64,000 bases of DNA from Lenzites betulinus (taxonomy: Eukaryota > Basidiomycota > Agaricomycetes > Polyporales > Polyporaceae), in NCBI GenBank assembly GCA_022264855.1, contig JABYQU010000086.1, forward strand, positions 1 to 64,000, read 5' to 3'. A model generated the notes under the pieces. The model was not told the DNA's origin. It was given only the letters and a program-made list of their open reading frames with translations, and made no database searches. Of the stretch, positions 10,647-20,850 are shown piece by piece (within the stretch, counting starts at the first letter, position 1; each line of letters opens with the position of its first letter). The translations under genes and the position numbers were made by a program.

Positions 10647-11282
10647 CTAGTACTCGCCATCCGAATACCCACCAGGGGTCCCTCTTCCATTCGACCGCGC
10701 GGGGCCGGGGATAGGCACAGGAGAGTCCGAGGTGTCCCTCACATCCATCCGATCGCCGTCTTGGTATTCCTGGATCGCAAACGCGCCGTGGTTCTCCGGC
10801 AGCGGGGGCAGGATGACCATATCCTCCATCTCGGCGTCGAGGTCCTCTACGACGGCTGCGGACGCGGCACGCGATACGGCTGGGGCCGGTGGGGCACGAC
10901 GCGCACGAGAGGCTAGGCGGCTGGATGCAGCAGGACCGGTTGCGGTGCGGGCGACAGCGACGGCGGGGGCATAGGAAGATGCAGCTGCGACAGTGCCGGC
11001 GGAGCGGCGTCTGCGGAGCATCTGGGAAAAACCTGGGGTCGAGTTGGACTGGGAGACGGACTGCTGGAGGTTGGCGGTCGCTGGCTGGGCTGCTGGGCGA
11101 CGACGGTGTCCTGAGGAGTGGTCGGCGGGGGCGATGGCGGGCGGAGGAGAGTCTCTGTCAGCGTGCGGTGGAGAGCGGTGAGACTGGGCCTTGCGCGCAG
11201 AAAGGAACCGAGAATGGGCTGGCGGGCAGAGGGCGAAGCGAGTCCGCGAGAGCCGTCGTCCGAGAACGTCGCGATCACCCAC
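10647..11282 (-). CDS. Hypothetical protein, 211 aa, copy 1
   Basis: Not recognised. The protein is low-complexity and probably disordered. It has an Arg/Ser/Pro-rich N-terminus, Ala/Arg stretches in the middle (MLRRRRSAGTVAAASS) and an acidic C-terminal third with EDLDAEMEDMVILPPLPENH, AIQEYQDGDRMD and the end TPGGYSDGEY. The C-terminal part looks genuinely coding. The N-terminal frame is less certain: an overlapping frame (10913-11359) is also open and reads VIATFSDDGSRGLASPSARQ, so an unseen intron could join the two. No signal peptide or membrane segment. Two mirrored CCAAT boxes lie 29-61 bp upstream of the chosen start. The frame is kept in four of five units. Confidence 0.5.
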   Translation of the reverse strand: MGDRDVLGRRLSRTRFALCPPAHSRFLSARKAQSHRSPPHADRDSPPPAIAPADHSSGHRRRPAAQPATANLQQSVSQSNSTPGFSQMLRRRRSAGTVAAASSYAPAVAVARTATGPAASSRLASRARRAPPAPAVSRAASAAVVEDLDAEMEDMVILPPLPENHGAFAIQEYQDGDRMDVRDTSDSPVPIPGPARSNGRGTPGGYSDGEY

Positions 11283-11310
11283 CCCGCACGCGCCCTCCAG
11301 TTATCGCGCC

Positions 11311-11343
11311 CTGATTGGCAGGGGTCAGCGCCTATCCAATCAG
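11311..11343. promoter_or_regulatory. Mirrored pair of CCAAT boxes
   Basis: CTGATTGG (11311-11318) and CCAATCAG (11336-11343) are exact reverse complements 17 bp apart. They lie between the minus-strand start of the 211-aa gene (11282) and a plus-strand ATG in strong context (11376). This is the arrangement expected of a bidirectional promoter bound by the CCAAT-binding (HAP/NF-Y) complex. The same pair occurs in every unit, for example 24164-24171 with 24189-24196. Confidence 0.55.
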
Positions 11344-11405
11344 CTGACAAAACAGCCACCTGAACTCAATCCACCATGTCGCGTCTGCGACAACTCGACG
11401 CTGAC
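11344..11405 (+). repeat. 62-bp repeat, left copy: duplicated 5' end of a plus-strand gene
   Basis: Runs from CTGACAAAACAGCC to CGACGCTGAC and contains CCACCATGTC, a strong start context, followed by ten codons MSRLRQLDAD. The second copy (12113-12174) differs at four positions; one coding difference, CTG to CTA, is synonymous. After codon 10 the left copy runs into sequence antisense to a truncated membrane-protein exon. It therefore looks like the truncated start of a lost gene. Other left copies: 24197-24258, 35305-35366, 48201-48262 and 59270-59331. Confidence 0.65.
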
Positions 11406-11507
11406 GAGGGCGTTGATGCCCATGGCGAAGCCGACGACGCCAAAGGCGAAGGTGAGGAAGAGGGATGCGAGACGCGCGGACTTGTAGGGGGCGGTAGCGG
11501 CGAACAT
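11403..11507 (-). pseudogene. Truncated first exon of a membrane protein, copy 1
   Basis: From ATG 11507 the minus strand reads MFAATAPYKSARLASLFLTF followed by AFGVVGFAMGINALV: a short cytosolic start and one clear transmembrane helix. After codon 35 it runs directly into the 62-bp repeat without a splice donor, and no later exon is present, so the gene is cut at a rearrangement junction. Its own promoter is retained: TTATAATC lies about 96 bp upstream. I recognise the style (small fungal tetraspan-like protein) but cannot name the family. Confidence 0.55.
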
Positions 11508-11601
11508 TGCAGCGCGTTCGTCAGGGGGATAGCGCGGGCGGCGGGAGGGGAGACGGACGGAGCAAAGGACGCGTGCGGGGCGTCGAGAGGGCGTCGCGCG
11601 G

Positions 11602-11608
11602 ATTATAA
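11602..11608 (-). promoter_or_regulatory. TATA-like box of the truncated membrane-protein gene
   Basis: ATTATAA on the plus strand (TTATAAT on minus) lies about 96 bp upstream of the minus-strand ATG at 11507, a plausible TATA distance for a gene with a short leader. It is conserved in all five units. Confidence 0.4.
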
Positions 11609-12112
11609 GGCGGATCGGCGGGCATGGCAGAAATTGGATTCGAGAAAGCGCAAGGACACATGACGGACCCCGCAATCCTCCCTCTCTGGGCATGCTCTTG
11701 CCCGCTTCCGGACGTCCTCTCTCCCCGCGGCACGCGCGTCGATCGCGCTCCTGCGTCACTCGTCCTCTCCATCTCCCTCCCGTGACCGCACCGCGTCAGA
11801 GCGCACGACACACCCCTGTCTCCCCGTCCTTGTCTGCGCCCCGCCGTCGCCCTCGACCGTCGGCGTCGTCGCCCTCGACGTCCCCCCTCCGTGCGACCAG
11901 CCCTCGCACCCCCAGGCGCCTGGAAAAAGTCGTAGAGCCGTCGCACGACCGCATGCGACGCCACAACCCGTTGGGGGAAGGCTCAGTCCCGCTTTGAGGC
12001 ACGGCGATCCTGCGCAAGTCAGCTGTGCGCCCACACCCACGCTAAACATTCTTGCGCCATCTCGCAGTCGCGCGCGGCCTGTGATTCTCGCGTGCAGTCA
12101 GCAGCTGTGAGC
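11609..12112. other. Ser/Pro/Arg-coding-like interval, no recognised gene
   Basis: A plus-strand frame (11692-11997) encodes a Ser/Pro/Arg-rich peptide ending RRLEKVVEPSHDRM then RRHNPLGEGSVPL. It has no homologue I recognise and no good start context. CAACCCGTTGGGGG at 11964-11977 recurs as its reverse complement at 12216-12229. Confidence 0.3.
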
Positions 12113-12174
12113 CTGACATAACAGCCACCTGAACCCAATCCACCATGTCGCGTCTACGACAACTCGACGCTGAC
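12113..12174 (+). repeat. 62-bp repeat, right copy
   Basis: Second copy of the same 5' end; the frame continues only MSRLRQLDADSRLQC before a stop. Intact in units 1, 3 and 5 (36066-36127 and 60039-60100). In units 2 and 4 it is cut after 43 bp (24966-25008 and 48970-49012), where the 318-bp spacer deletion begins. Confidence 0.65.
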
Positions 12175-12477
12175 AGCCGTCTCCAGTGCTAGTTAGTGGG
12201 CAGCACCGCCACAATCCCCCAACGGGTTGCAGAAACATCGTCCCGCGCTCATCGATTGTCTGGGCGCGGCGGACGATGTCATTTTATAAGTGCGGGGCCA
12301 TGATATTCCGGTAAAGAGGTGTTGAATTGTGTTGCCGGCGAAGAAACTCTCCGTGTGTTCGGCGATCAAGGGACGCTGGGAAGAGTTTGTGCTCAGGAAG
12401 GCTTCCTCAGGCTTCCTCTTCACATCCGCCGTGACCGCACGGTCCGGGCCTGTGTGTGCACGATCAACGCAGTGAAC
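12156..12477. other. Spacer segment with hairpin; absent from units 2 and 4
   Basis: 322 bp present at the right ends of units 1, 3 and 5, replaced by CCTC in units 2 and 4 (net loss 318 bp). It includes an inverted repeat, ACATCGTCCCGC (12235-12246) against GCGGACGATGT (12269-12279). In unit 3 an extra G makes the 12-bp arms perfect. A TTTTATAA motif lies just right of it (12282-12289). No gene recognised. Confidence 0.6.
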
Positions 12478-12665
12478 CGTAACATCATCGAGCCGCGTAA
12501 AGTACGACGAATCGTACGAGGCTCTCTGCGATGGGTACGTAGCTAGGCCACATGACTGAATATTGATGATATATGATAGTCCAAGCAGTTTTGTAGAACA
12601 AGCGCAGGACGTGCGCACAAGTACCCACATGCCACAGAAGCAATACACGCAGGCCCACCCAGCCC
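12478..12665 (-). other. Methyltransferase 3' flank
   Basis: About 190 bp downstream of the methyltransferase stop on the minus strand, conserved in every unit. It includes the AT-rich TATCATATATCATCAATATTC (complement of about 12560-12581), a likely polyadenylation region, although no AATAAA is present. Confidence 0.4.
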
Positions 12666-15620
12666 CTACGCCTTCTTTGCGAGAATCATCGCGAGCGGCC
12701 ACTCGATGTCGATAGGGTCCGCGTCCTGCGGCACCTCCGCGCGGCCCTCCGCGCGCGCGACCTCCGCCTTGAGGCTGCGCCAGAAGCGCACCGCGATGTC
12801 GCCGTCCGGCCGCTGCAGGTCCTCGGGGAACTTCTCGTGGAACGTGTGCAGCGGGCTCCAGGTGCGGAAGTAGCCCAGGAGCTCCTCCCAGGTCATCCGC
12901 TTGCGCAGGATCACCGGGCGCGCGTCTGGCAGGTCGGGGTAGTGCGGCGCTGATGCAGCGATCGGTCACCATATGTTCCGCGGTGCGTTGTATAGTGAGA
13001 TGCGCACCTGTGAAGTAGACATGCTCAAACTCGCTGAACTTCCCCGGGACGCCCTCGCGCGGGTCCGGGACCGCGACCAGGTGCTCGTCGAGGATGGTCC
13101 GCCCCGGGCGCTCCCAGTACGTCCCAAGCGAGTTAGCAGCGTCCGCCCCCTGCGCGTAGTCGTTGATGATCCGGGTGGCAGACGGGAAGCGCGAGAGGCG
13201 GAATTCCGAGTATCCCTGCGCAGGTCTAGTCAGTCTCGCTGCTGCTGCTGCTGCTGCTCCGGTGTCCTCGGCGTGTGCGGCGCAACCCCGCGCGGGGGCA
13301 ACGCGGGGTTGCGCCGCATGCACGCGTAGGAGGTACTACGCACCCACGCGGCGAATGTGCCGTTCTTGCGGAGCACGCGCGCTACCTCCGGCCAGAACTT
13401 GTCCCACTTGAACCAATGGCACGCCTGTGCTGGGTACGCGTGACGTTCGTAAGCACAAAATTCCCTTGCACGGCACGGGCTAGTTAAGTAAGAACATACC
13501 GGCGATGATGAGGTCGACGCTCCCGTCCTGCAAGGACGCGAGGTCCTCCGCGGGCGACTGCACGAACTCGATCTGTTTGGACAGGTCGAGCCCCGCGAGG
13601 CGCGTCTTGACGCCCTCGCGCGCCTGCTCGATCATGCGCGCGCTCGGGTCGACGCCGACGATGTGGCGGAAGGGCGTGAGCTCGACGGTGGCTTGGCCTG
13701 CGCAGCGACGTTAGCGTTAGCGAATTGGCCACTCACTGCGTAAACGGCTAAGTTGCCATTGCGTGAAATTACCCCGGCTATGTCGGATTGCACGCTCCAT
13801 AGCCACGGATCGAAATCCCGTGTGAGCCCCCGAGGCAACGTGAAATTCCGTTGGGTATTCGCAGTGGTAATCATGGTAGTAATCACGTCAAATTGCCTAC
13901 CTCATTACTCCGGTATCACTCCACATAACTACCGTGGCATTGTTCGAGTCTTCGTCAAATTACAGACAGGCAACGTTGTGGTTTATTCGTGAGGATTTCA
14001 TGGCAATCCGCCATTTCACGCGAGTAAACGTTGGGTGTAAACAGCCCATGTAGGGCCGCAGGCCTCGGGGTGTATATTCAGACATAGATGCTGCTTGTGG
14101 CGGCCAGAAATATATAGAATGTGTATTTGAGGTGCGGTCAAGGTGCCTACTATGTAGTCGAACATCACAGTACTCTGGCCTAACGAGTCCGGGCGCGTGT
14201 GTCAGTGAGCTGGGGTTCAGGCAACATGACATGTATGGTCAGAGGGTGTGAAACGTACACACCCCAGTGTCTACATATTTATGAGCAGCGTCACTGTTGT
14301 GGGACAGCACCGTCGCGGGCGCGCCGACTGGCACTGTGAAGTCGAGGATTTGAATCAGACTTACATGCACAAAGGCCAACTTACCTTTCTACAGGATGTA
14401 GTGGTCTTGAAGGGCGAAGACCCTCATGACGAACTACCGATATTTGGGTCCGTGTGACTTCGAATGAATGGGAAAGGCTTACTGTTCTGGTGAAGCTTGG
14501 AAGTCGAGGGCTGTCATAGCCATCTCTCGACGGCGCCATCATGAGGTCGACTATGCCAAATAGAACATCGAGCGAACTTATACGACCCGGAGCACTTACC
14601 TTTATCTTGATCTCAGTAGTACCGGAAGCATGATGGGACGAGGCCCAGATGACGGTTGTGACTGAGAAATGCAATCACGAGCACTCGCAGCTAAGCCAGC
14701 ACTGAGAGTCGACAAGAGGAGAGGGAGCGGGGGAGGGGGCTGTAAGGTCGTGCGGCCGGGGGAGATTGCAAAAGACAGTACTAGCTCGAAAGGGGAAGAT
14801 GGGAGTACGCGCGAGAAGGAGTTTACTGCTTGCGAACGCCTTCCAGTATTTATATGGCGCGTCCGGAGACTAGCTCATCTAGGGCCTTGCGATTGTCGTA
14901 CTCCATCTCACAAGGAAAGCGACAGTGTAATGTGGAATAAACTAGACGTTAACAAGCGAAGCACGACGTCGCACGCGCGCGTAACCCCAGATGCATGTAA
15001 TATGGGATTATCATATGGTTATCTGAGATTACGCGCTAATTAATGCAAAGGTAATGTATCGATTACACCGCTGGGGCTCATTCTACCTCACATCGTTGTT
15101 ATGTTTGTGCTACTCCAGGTGGACGCGGACTACTTGGGGCAACCCCGCATTACATTGAGGTAATTGCCAGGCGCAATTTTGCGCTTTACGCAGTGACTGT
15201 GGCAAGATCCGTTTGGCAGCGCTGGGGAGACACGGGTGCATGTTACATCATGGCACTTGTCCATGTACAGGCTGCAGACTGCAGATAGACTCCGCAGATG
15301 GCAGAGAGGACTCGCAGTGCATGACTTCTCATACATAAACCCCTCATCTTTGTCTCCTCTGCGCCACAAAAGAAGATGAAGACGCACCTGTGCCGCAGCC
15401 CACGTCCACGGCCGTGTCCCACCGCGCGCCCTGCGTGCGCTCGTGGAACTTGAAGACGAAGTCGAACAGCTGCTTTGGGTATGTCGGACGGCCTATCCAG
15501 ACACGGATCGCGGGTTCGCATGCCGTTAGCTCCGTCCATTGCGTGTGTATTCCGAGCGAAGCGGCACTCACTGGACGCGTACTTCGCCGCGTTGAACGTC
15601 GCCTTGCCAAACGTTGCCAT
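12666..15620 (-). CDS. Class I SAM-dependent methyltransferase, copy 2 (complete, 309 aa)
   Basis: This is the reference copy. In unit 1 numbering the exons are 2651-2699, 2467-2571, 579-776, 423-508 and 88-295; the last exon is 12666-12949. They total 930 nt with matching phases and GT-AG introns. The start is the ATG at 15620, reading MATFGKATFNAAKYAS. Residues 45-52 (AVDVGCGTG) are the glycine-rich SAM motif I, GVDPSARM (66-73) gives the acidic residue of strand 2, and HWFKWDKFWPEVARVLRKNG (122-141) is the motif typical of the Methyltransf_11 fold. The C-terminus has MTWEELLGYFRTWSP and ends LAMILAKKA. Length and layout resemble trans-aconitate methyltransferase and yeast Crg1-type enzymes; the substrate cannot be inferred. 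No signal peptide or membrane segment is visible, so it is probably cytosolic. The transposon lies in intron 2; splicing across it is required for a functional protein. Confidence 0.9.
13277..13317. repeat. Perfect 16-bp inverted repeat with 9-nt loop in methyltransferase intron 4
   Basis: The arms GCGGCGCAACCCCGCG and CGCGGGGTTGCGCCGC are exact complements around a 9-nt loop, and would form a very stable GC hairpin in the pre-mRNA. Equivalent copies: 25814-25854, 37225-37265, 49818-49858 and 61203-61243. In unit 1 (about 356-395) one G of the right arm is missing. Next to it, 13238-13258 is a run of seven GCT triplets (AGC on the transcribed strand) close to the intron acceptor. Confidence 0.85.
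13734..15195. mobile_element. CACTA/EnSpm-like element, copy in unit 2 (1,462 bp)
   Basis: Same length, ends and insertion site as the unit 1 copy, flanked by ACT at 13731-13733 and 15196-15198. I saw no differences from it in the stretches I compared, so it was copied with the tandem unit, not inserted independently. Confidence 0.9.
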
Positions 15621-16558
15621 CTTGAAGTTGAATCTAAGCGGGATTACAAGTGTTCGGAATATGGGTTGTGTACTGGATGAAGGCAATGCCGCGCGCGGAG
15701 GTGGCGGTGCGGCGGGCGGAGGAATGCGATCTCGATTCGCGGGGCATCGTGCGGGGAGGGCGTTGGATCTCCCTGATGCATTCGTGGACTCTGCGTCGAG
15801 GGGGGGCTTGTTGGCGTCGAGGGGGATTGTTGGCGTGCGAGGGGTGGGGAGGGGTGGGCTAATTTGCACGCGGTGGGGCACACGAAACTCGGTGAAAGAC
15901 TCGTGTATTGGTGTACTACAACAGCGCACTCGTCGTGCTACAAGCCAGCGCAATCCGCGCACTCGCAGACCGCGCAAATACACGCCGCGCAGACTCTGCG
16001 CACACAGACAGACACGGGCGCTTAATACGACACATCTCGCACGCACAAGTCCGCCCGCCTCTCTCTTCCGTACCGCGAGGACCCTCTCCCCGTACTTCCT
16101 GCGCTCGCCGCACTCGCCCTCTGACGATCTTGTACGCCCCTGTACGACGCGCCACGCCGCACTCGCGTCGGCACAAGTCCGTTGGCCGCGAGGTAAGCAC
16201 CTTGCAAACAGCCTTTGTGGCCTCCCGCTGAAACAAGTCCGTCAGCGCGCGCGCACAGAAAACGCGCATGGGAGCACCTGCATCGAGGCGCATCGGCCAC
16301 GCCAGCGCCGTTGAAGTCAGCCACGCGCACACACCCGGGAGCGAGCAAAAACGGACCCTTTGCGCACCTCCCATCTCACGGGCGCCTAAAACGCCATTCC
16401 GCGACTTCTTGTCTCCGCCGCCTCTCTTGCTTGCGCTCCCATCTGCCTCTCTCCGTCTGGTGTCCCGCCCGCGCCGTCCGCCCTCAATTTTGCGTCGCCG
16501 CGCACTGTGCCGAGTCAGCTGGAACGGCGAGTCTCCGATACCATGTAAGTACTTACCC

Positions 16559-18788
16559 TTATGTCGCCGTTCCTCTCGTCGGTGCGCCCGCCGGAGCCTC
16601 GCCGGCGTGTTCGCGTCGACGCCGGCACGCGCGAAGGCGTCCGCGCGAGCAGAGTTTTTGTCGCGGACTTGAGCGCGTTGCGCTGCAGGCCCGCGCACGA
16701 CGAGAAGGGAGGCCCCGAGCGTCGTGCTTCGCGCGCGAGGTGCCGCCAAGGCCGGTAGTGTGCATCTTGCTGCGAGGAGGCAGCCGGACCTTGAACAGAG
16801 CCGGCTGGCCGCGCGCGCCTCGCGCATCAACGTAGGTGGGACGTGGCCGGCGTCGTGCAATGGAGAGGCGTTGGTGGGAGAGCGGCGGAAAAGGGAGGCG
16901 CGACTCGGCGTGCGATCCGAGTGGGCGCGACGACGGCGAGAGCAAGGCCCGGGGAAGACCCGCCCCGCGAGCGCAGGTGGGAGGCCGCCGCGACATGGCT
17001 CGACGCGACGAGACGTCGCTCGCGCGCGGCCGGAGAACGACGTGGGTGGGAGGCGCATGATGAGCGGCGCCGAGGGTATGTGCGTGAGGCGGCGCGGGAT
17101 GTGCGGAGTGTACAAGAGCCCCGGTGGCCGCGCGACGACGAGACGTAGTCGTCGACGGCAAGAGCGAGGCCCGGGGTGAATACTCGCCCCGCGAGCACGC
17201 CGTGAGCACGAACGCAGGCCGGGAGGCCGCCGCGGCGTTGTACGATGTATGCGACAAGGAGTCGCTCGCACGCAGACGGCAAACGACGTCGGTGGGAGGC
17301 GCAGAACGGTGGGAGGCGTGCCGTGGCGCGCGCCGGCGGCGAGCGATGTGAGAACGCTTGCCTGGTCGCCGCCTGGAACTCGCAGGGCTTCCTTGCACAG
17401 TATGAGTACGATCCGAAGCGAGCGAAGGCTGATAAACGTACCAGGACGACTTCACAGCGCGACGCCAGCTCCGCGGCGGCATCTGGGAGCTGGGCTTGGT
17501 CCTCGCCGACGCAACAAGAGCCAACGATGCTCTCCACGAGCTCAGCAACGCAGCGCGCGAGCGTCGCGATGCTACTAATAGGTGGTAAGCACCTTCGAAA
17601 CACTTTTCAAGTGGCAGAGTACTCACAAGACCTCAGCACCGGCCTGCGCGAAGCACAGCGCGCCGCACACGAAGTGGACGAGCCCCGGGGCATGCTGTGG
17701 GCCTCGGAATCGTCCCGGCGCCGAAGAATACAACGCACGCCGCGCGCGGCGCGGCGCGGTACTGAGGGGACAACGTAAGCGTCTTCCAATCGCTCCCAGA
17801 GCAACACAAGTACTCACCATGCTCCTTCGCCGGCGAAATCCCATGTAGCTCGCTCGCTAGGGGCCTCCCGGACAAGGCAGACTCCTGCCCGCTTGCCAGG
17901 GACCTCCCGGACAGCGCAGACGTCCCCGGGCGGACGTCTGCGGCGGGCACATCGCATGGGCCCGGCTGATGCGAGGAGAGCCCCCGGAACTCTTCGCGAG
18001 CTCAGCAGCGCGGCGCGCTGCACGCGCGAGCGTCGAAATGCTGCTCACAAATGGTAAGTCCTTTGGAAAGACTTCTCAAGTGGCGGGATACTCACAAGAC
18101 CTCAGCGCCGGCCCGCGCGAAGCACAGCGCGCCACGCGCGAAGTGGGAGAGCCCCGGGGTACGATATAAGCTTCGGGAACGTCCCAGCGCCGAAGAACAC
18201 AGCGCACGCCGCGCGCCGCGCCGCGCCGTGCTGTGAGCAGAACGTAAGCGTCTTCGAATCACTCCCAAAGCGACAGGGCACTCACCATGCTCCTTCGCAG
18301 ACGAAGGACCGTCCCACTCGTTCGCTACGGGCCTCCCGGATCGGCCAGACTCCCGCCCGTTCGCCAGGGCCCTCCCGGACAGTGCAGACGTCCCCGGGCG
18401 GACGTCTGCCGCGGGCTCGTCGCAGGAGGCGGCGCCGGTCGCTCTTGCACGCGCCGCGCGACGTCGGCCTGCCTGGGGCCCATGGTAAGAGCCCGGGCAT
18501 CGTCCCGGAGCTCCAGGATACTGCGCCGTGCTGTAGATAGAATGTAAGTGCCTTCGAATCGCTCCCAAAGCGACGGATACTCACCTGTTCCTTCGCCACC
18601 CTCCAGCCCGTTTGCTATGCGCCTCCCGCGGCCCATCGCAGCAGTCGGGGCGGCTGCTCTTGCACGCCAGAGGGGGAATGGCTCCCGGGAGGCGAGAGGA
18701 GGTGAGTGAGGAGAGGGAGTCCATCTGCGGCGTGTGGGCGGGTGTGTCTCCGCTGCACCGCGCCGTTCGGACGTCCGACGTCCGACAT
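16559..18788 (-). pseudogene. Decayed exon-cassette gene, copy 2
   Basis: Same organisation as copy 1. One-base losses occur in G/C runs (near 16953, 17925 and 18392) and several more in 18575-18760, which shift frames in the 3' exon and in the cassette array. Confidence 0.45.
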
Positions 18789-19549
18789 CCTGATAGGCGG
18801 GACGTGCAGGTAAGTGACAATAGAGCTGCGCGCGGCCGCACAAGCGGAAGACAGTAAGTTGATCGTTTCAATATCCGGCCGCGGCCGCGGTGCACCCCGC
18901 TAGCTGACAGAATATTGTTTCAGGGTGTTTGCCTGCGGAAACTAATGTGAGTGGCCATCGCCACTCCATTCCAGGGTCAGCACGACGGCGTCGGGTGTGC
19001 TGCCGGACGCGATCCTGCGTCCGGGAGCACATCCATGCCAACCCTCCCTCCGCCATTGGCCACAGCCCCGGCAGGCCGCGCCCTTCTCGACGCCTCCGCC
19101 GCACGACGGGGTGCACCCCCGCCTGTCTGGTAAGTCCCCGTTTCCCACAGCGACGCGCCCGCGCCCGGTGCGCTCCTCGACGGGGATCACCCTCGGGTAC
19201 TGTGGACATTCAGTACCGACGTCCTGTCGGCACTGGAGATCCACCGGGCCCATGGGCGATCCCCCATAGCGTCCCCCACTCATCCCATTGCGTCCATGCG
19301 CAAAGGCTCTTAAATAATATTGTTTGAGTGTGCTTCAAGACCACAGAGTGAGTACTAGTAGTCTACTGAGTGCAAGTGTGAATAAGGTGCAGCTAGCATG
19401 GTTCATCTAAAATTGAGCGATCTCGGAGTACTTGAAACTTAGAAGCAACCTTCGCAATATGCGGCGGGCGAACCTCGCCGCTGCCCGCCGATATGATATT
19501 CGCGTTTCCCCTCGGAACACGCAAAATAGAGCATGTATCCTAGTAGGTA

Positions 19550-20850
19550 CAGGTGAGTATGTAGGGTACATCGGCGTGCTACAACGACGGCACCCCCCTG
19601 CGCCGCGGAGGCTCGCGCGCGAGTGAACGAACACGGTGAGCGAGCGGGAAAGGTACTAGTACCGGGGCAGCCCATCGATATCGGACGCAGTACTGTCCCA
19701 AAGGCGTCCACCCTTCCCACTTGGCGTGGGTACCGCGCTTCGAATCACTCGCTCTGTGTGGATATCGTGGATAACATAAAATAATCTCGTAGCTCGTCGA
19801 AATAATGCGAACGTGAGAAGCACACATGGCTGATCCCGGAACGGAATATCGGGCGGCGCGGAGCATACGGAAAGATGCTAGAATTACTGCTTGCACCTAC
19901 GCGCAGGTATGGGAGGTTGTACGTTTACTCGCGCGGCAGCCAGTCCAAGTACGCCCAGCATCGGAACGTGTTTATCGCGACTGGTTGACGTGCTACACCG
20001 AGTGCACACAACGGAACCTCGCGCGCAACTCAACGAGCATCGCGAGCAAGCAGGGAAGGTATCGCGTTAGCCCAGAACATACTCGCGCGGGATGTCAAAA
20101 TATCGTGAGTGGAATCAAGCATGTGTGTGCGATCCCGGAACGAAATGTCGGGCGGCGCGGAGTATACGCAGAGCTGCTATAATTGCTACTTGCACGCGTG
20201 CGCCGACTACGTTTATTCGCGGGGCAGTCCGAGTGCACCCAGCGTCGGAACGTATTTACGGCGACCGGTTGGCGTGCTACAACGACTGCACACAGCCGAA
20301 GCTCGCGCGCGAGTGAACGAGCATGGTGAGTATAAGAACGCATGCCTGCGCGATCACAGAACGAACTTGAAGGGGCGGCGCGGAGCAAGCTTCGGAGTTG
20401 ATATGCAGAGCTGCTAGAATTATTACTTGCATCCGCCGCGCGCAAGTACGAGAAGTGGTATGTATTTCCGCAAGGCATTCCGAGGACGGCCAGCATGGAA
20501 TGGCAACTGGTCGATAAGTGCCCGGCTGCGTGCATTCTCACCTTAAATCGTCTATGCACGCGAGATATATGGGCGCACGCAACTCAGTAGGCGCAAACCT
20601 TGCTCAAAGTTACCTGGTTAAACCGCGCGCCCGCAGCGCACGCTGAAGAAGCCGCAGAATATGTTTCAGCGCAGATGTGGGAGGTGATATGTATATTCGC
20701 GAGGCTGTCCGAGGATGGCTAACGTCGGAATGGGTTTATGGCAAGTGGTCGATAGATTCCGGATACTCGTATGGCGTAGCATCCTCACCTTAAACCAACT
20801 ATGCTCACGAGATATGTGGATGCACACAGCTAGATACACGCAAGCCTCGC
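19550..20850. repeat. Degenerate ~290-bp tandem repeats, unit 2 (short subtype)
   Basis: Same array, but about 70 bp is missing between the second and third copies (near 20325), and many substitutions are shared with unit 5 only. The change at about 20030 removes a stop, so the frame from 19826 extends to 118 codons. Confidence 0.7.

Larger units (their letters stand above)
1..12920. repeat. Tandem unit 1 (12,920 bp)
   Basis: This is the first complete unit of a head-to-tail array, bounded by the anchor CGCGTCTGGCAGG at 1 and 12921. It contains, left to right, methyltransferase exons (minus), an intronic CACTA-like element, a decayed exon-cassette gene (minus), ~290-bp repeats, a spliced relic (plus), a hypothetical 211-aa gene (minus), two 62-bp repeats around a truncated membrane-protein exon, and the long form of the spacer. 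The boundary is arbitrary and cuts the methyltransferase gene; a biological unit would start elsewhere. The unit contains few private indels compared with units 3 and 4. Confidence 0.97.

Noticed and set aside
11376..11663. 95-codon acidic frame beginning MSRLRQLDAD
   Set aside because: Only the first ten codons are shared with the second 62-bp copy. The rest is antisense to the hydrophobic exon of the membrane-protein fragment, so the acidic extension is an artefact.
12193..13323. 376-codon minus-strand frame covering the methyltransferase 3' half
   Set aside because: It ignores the intron between the last two methyltransferase exons and runs past the true stop into the spacer; the spliced model fits the protein better.
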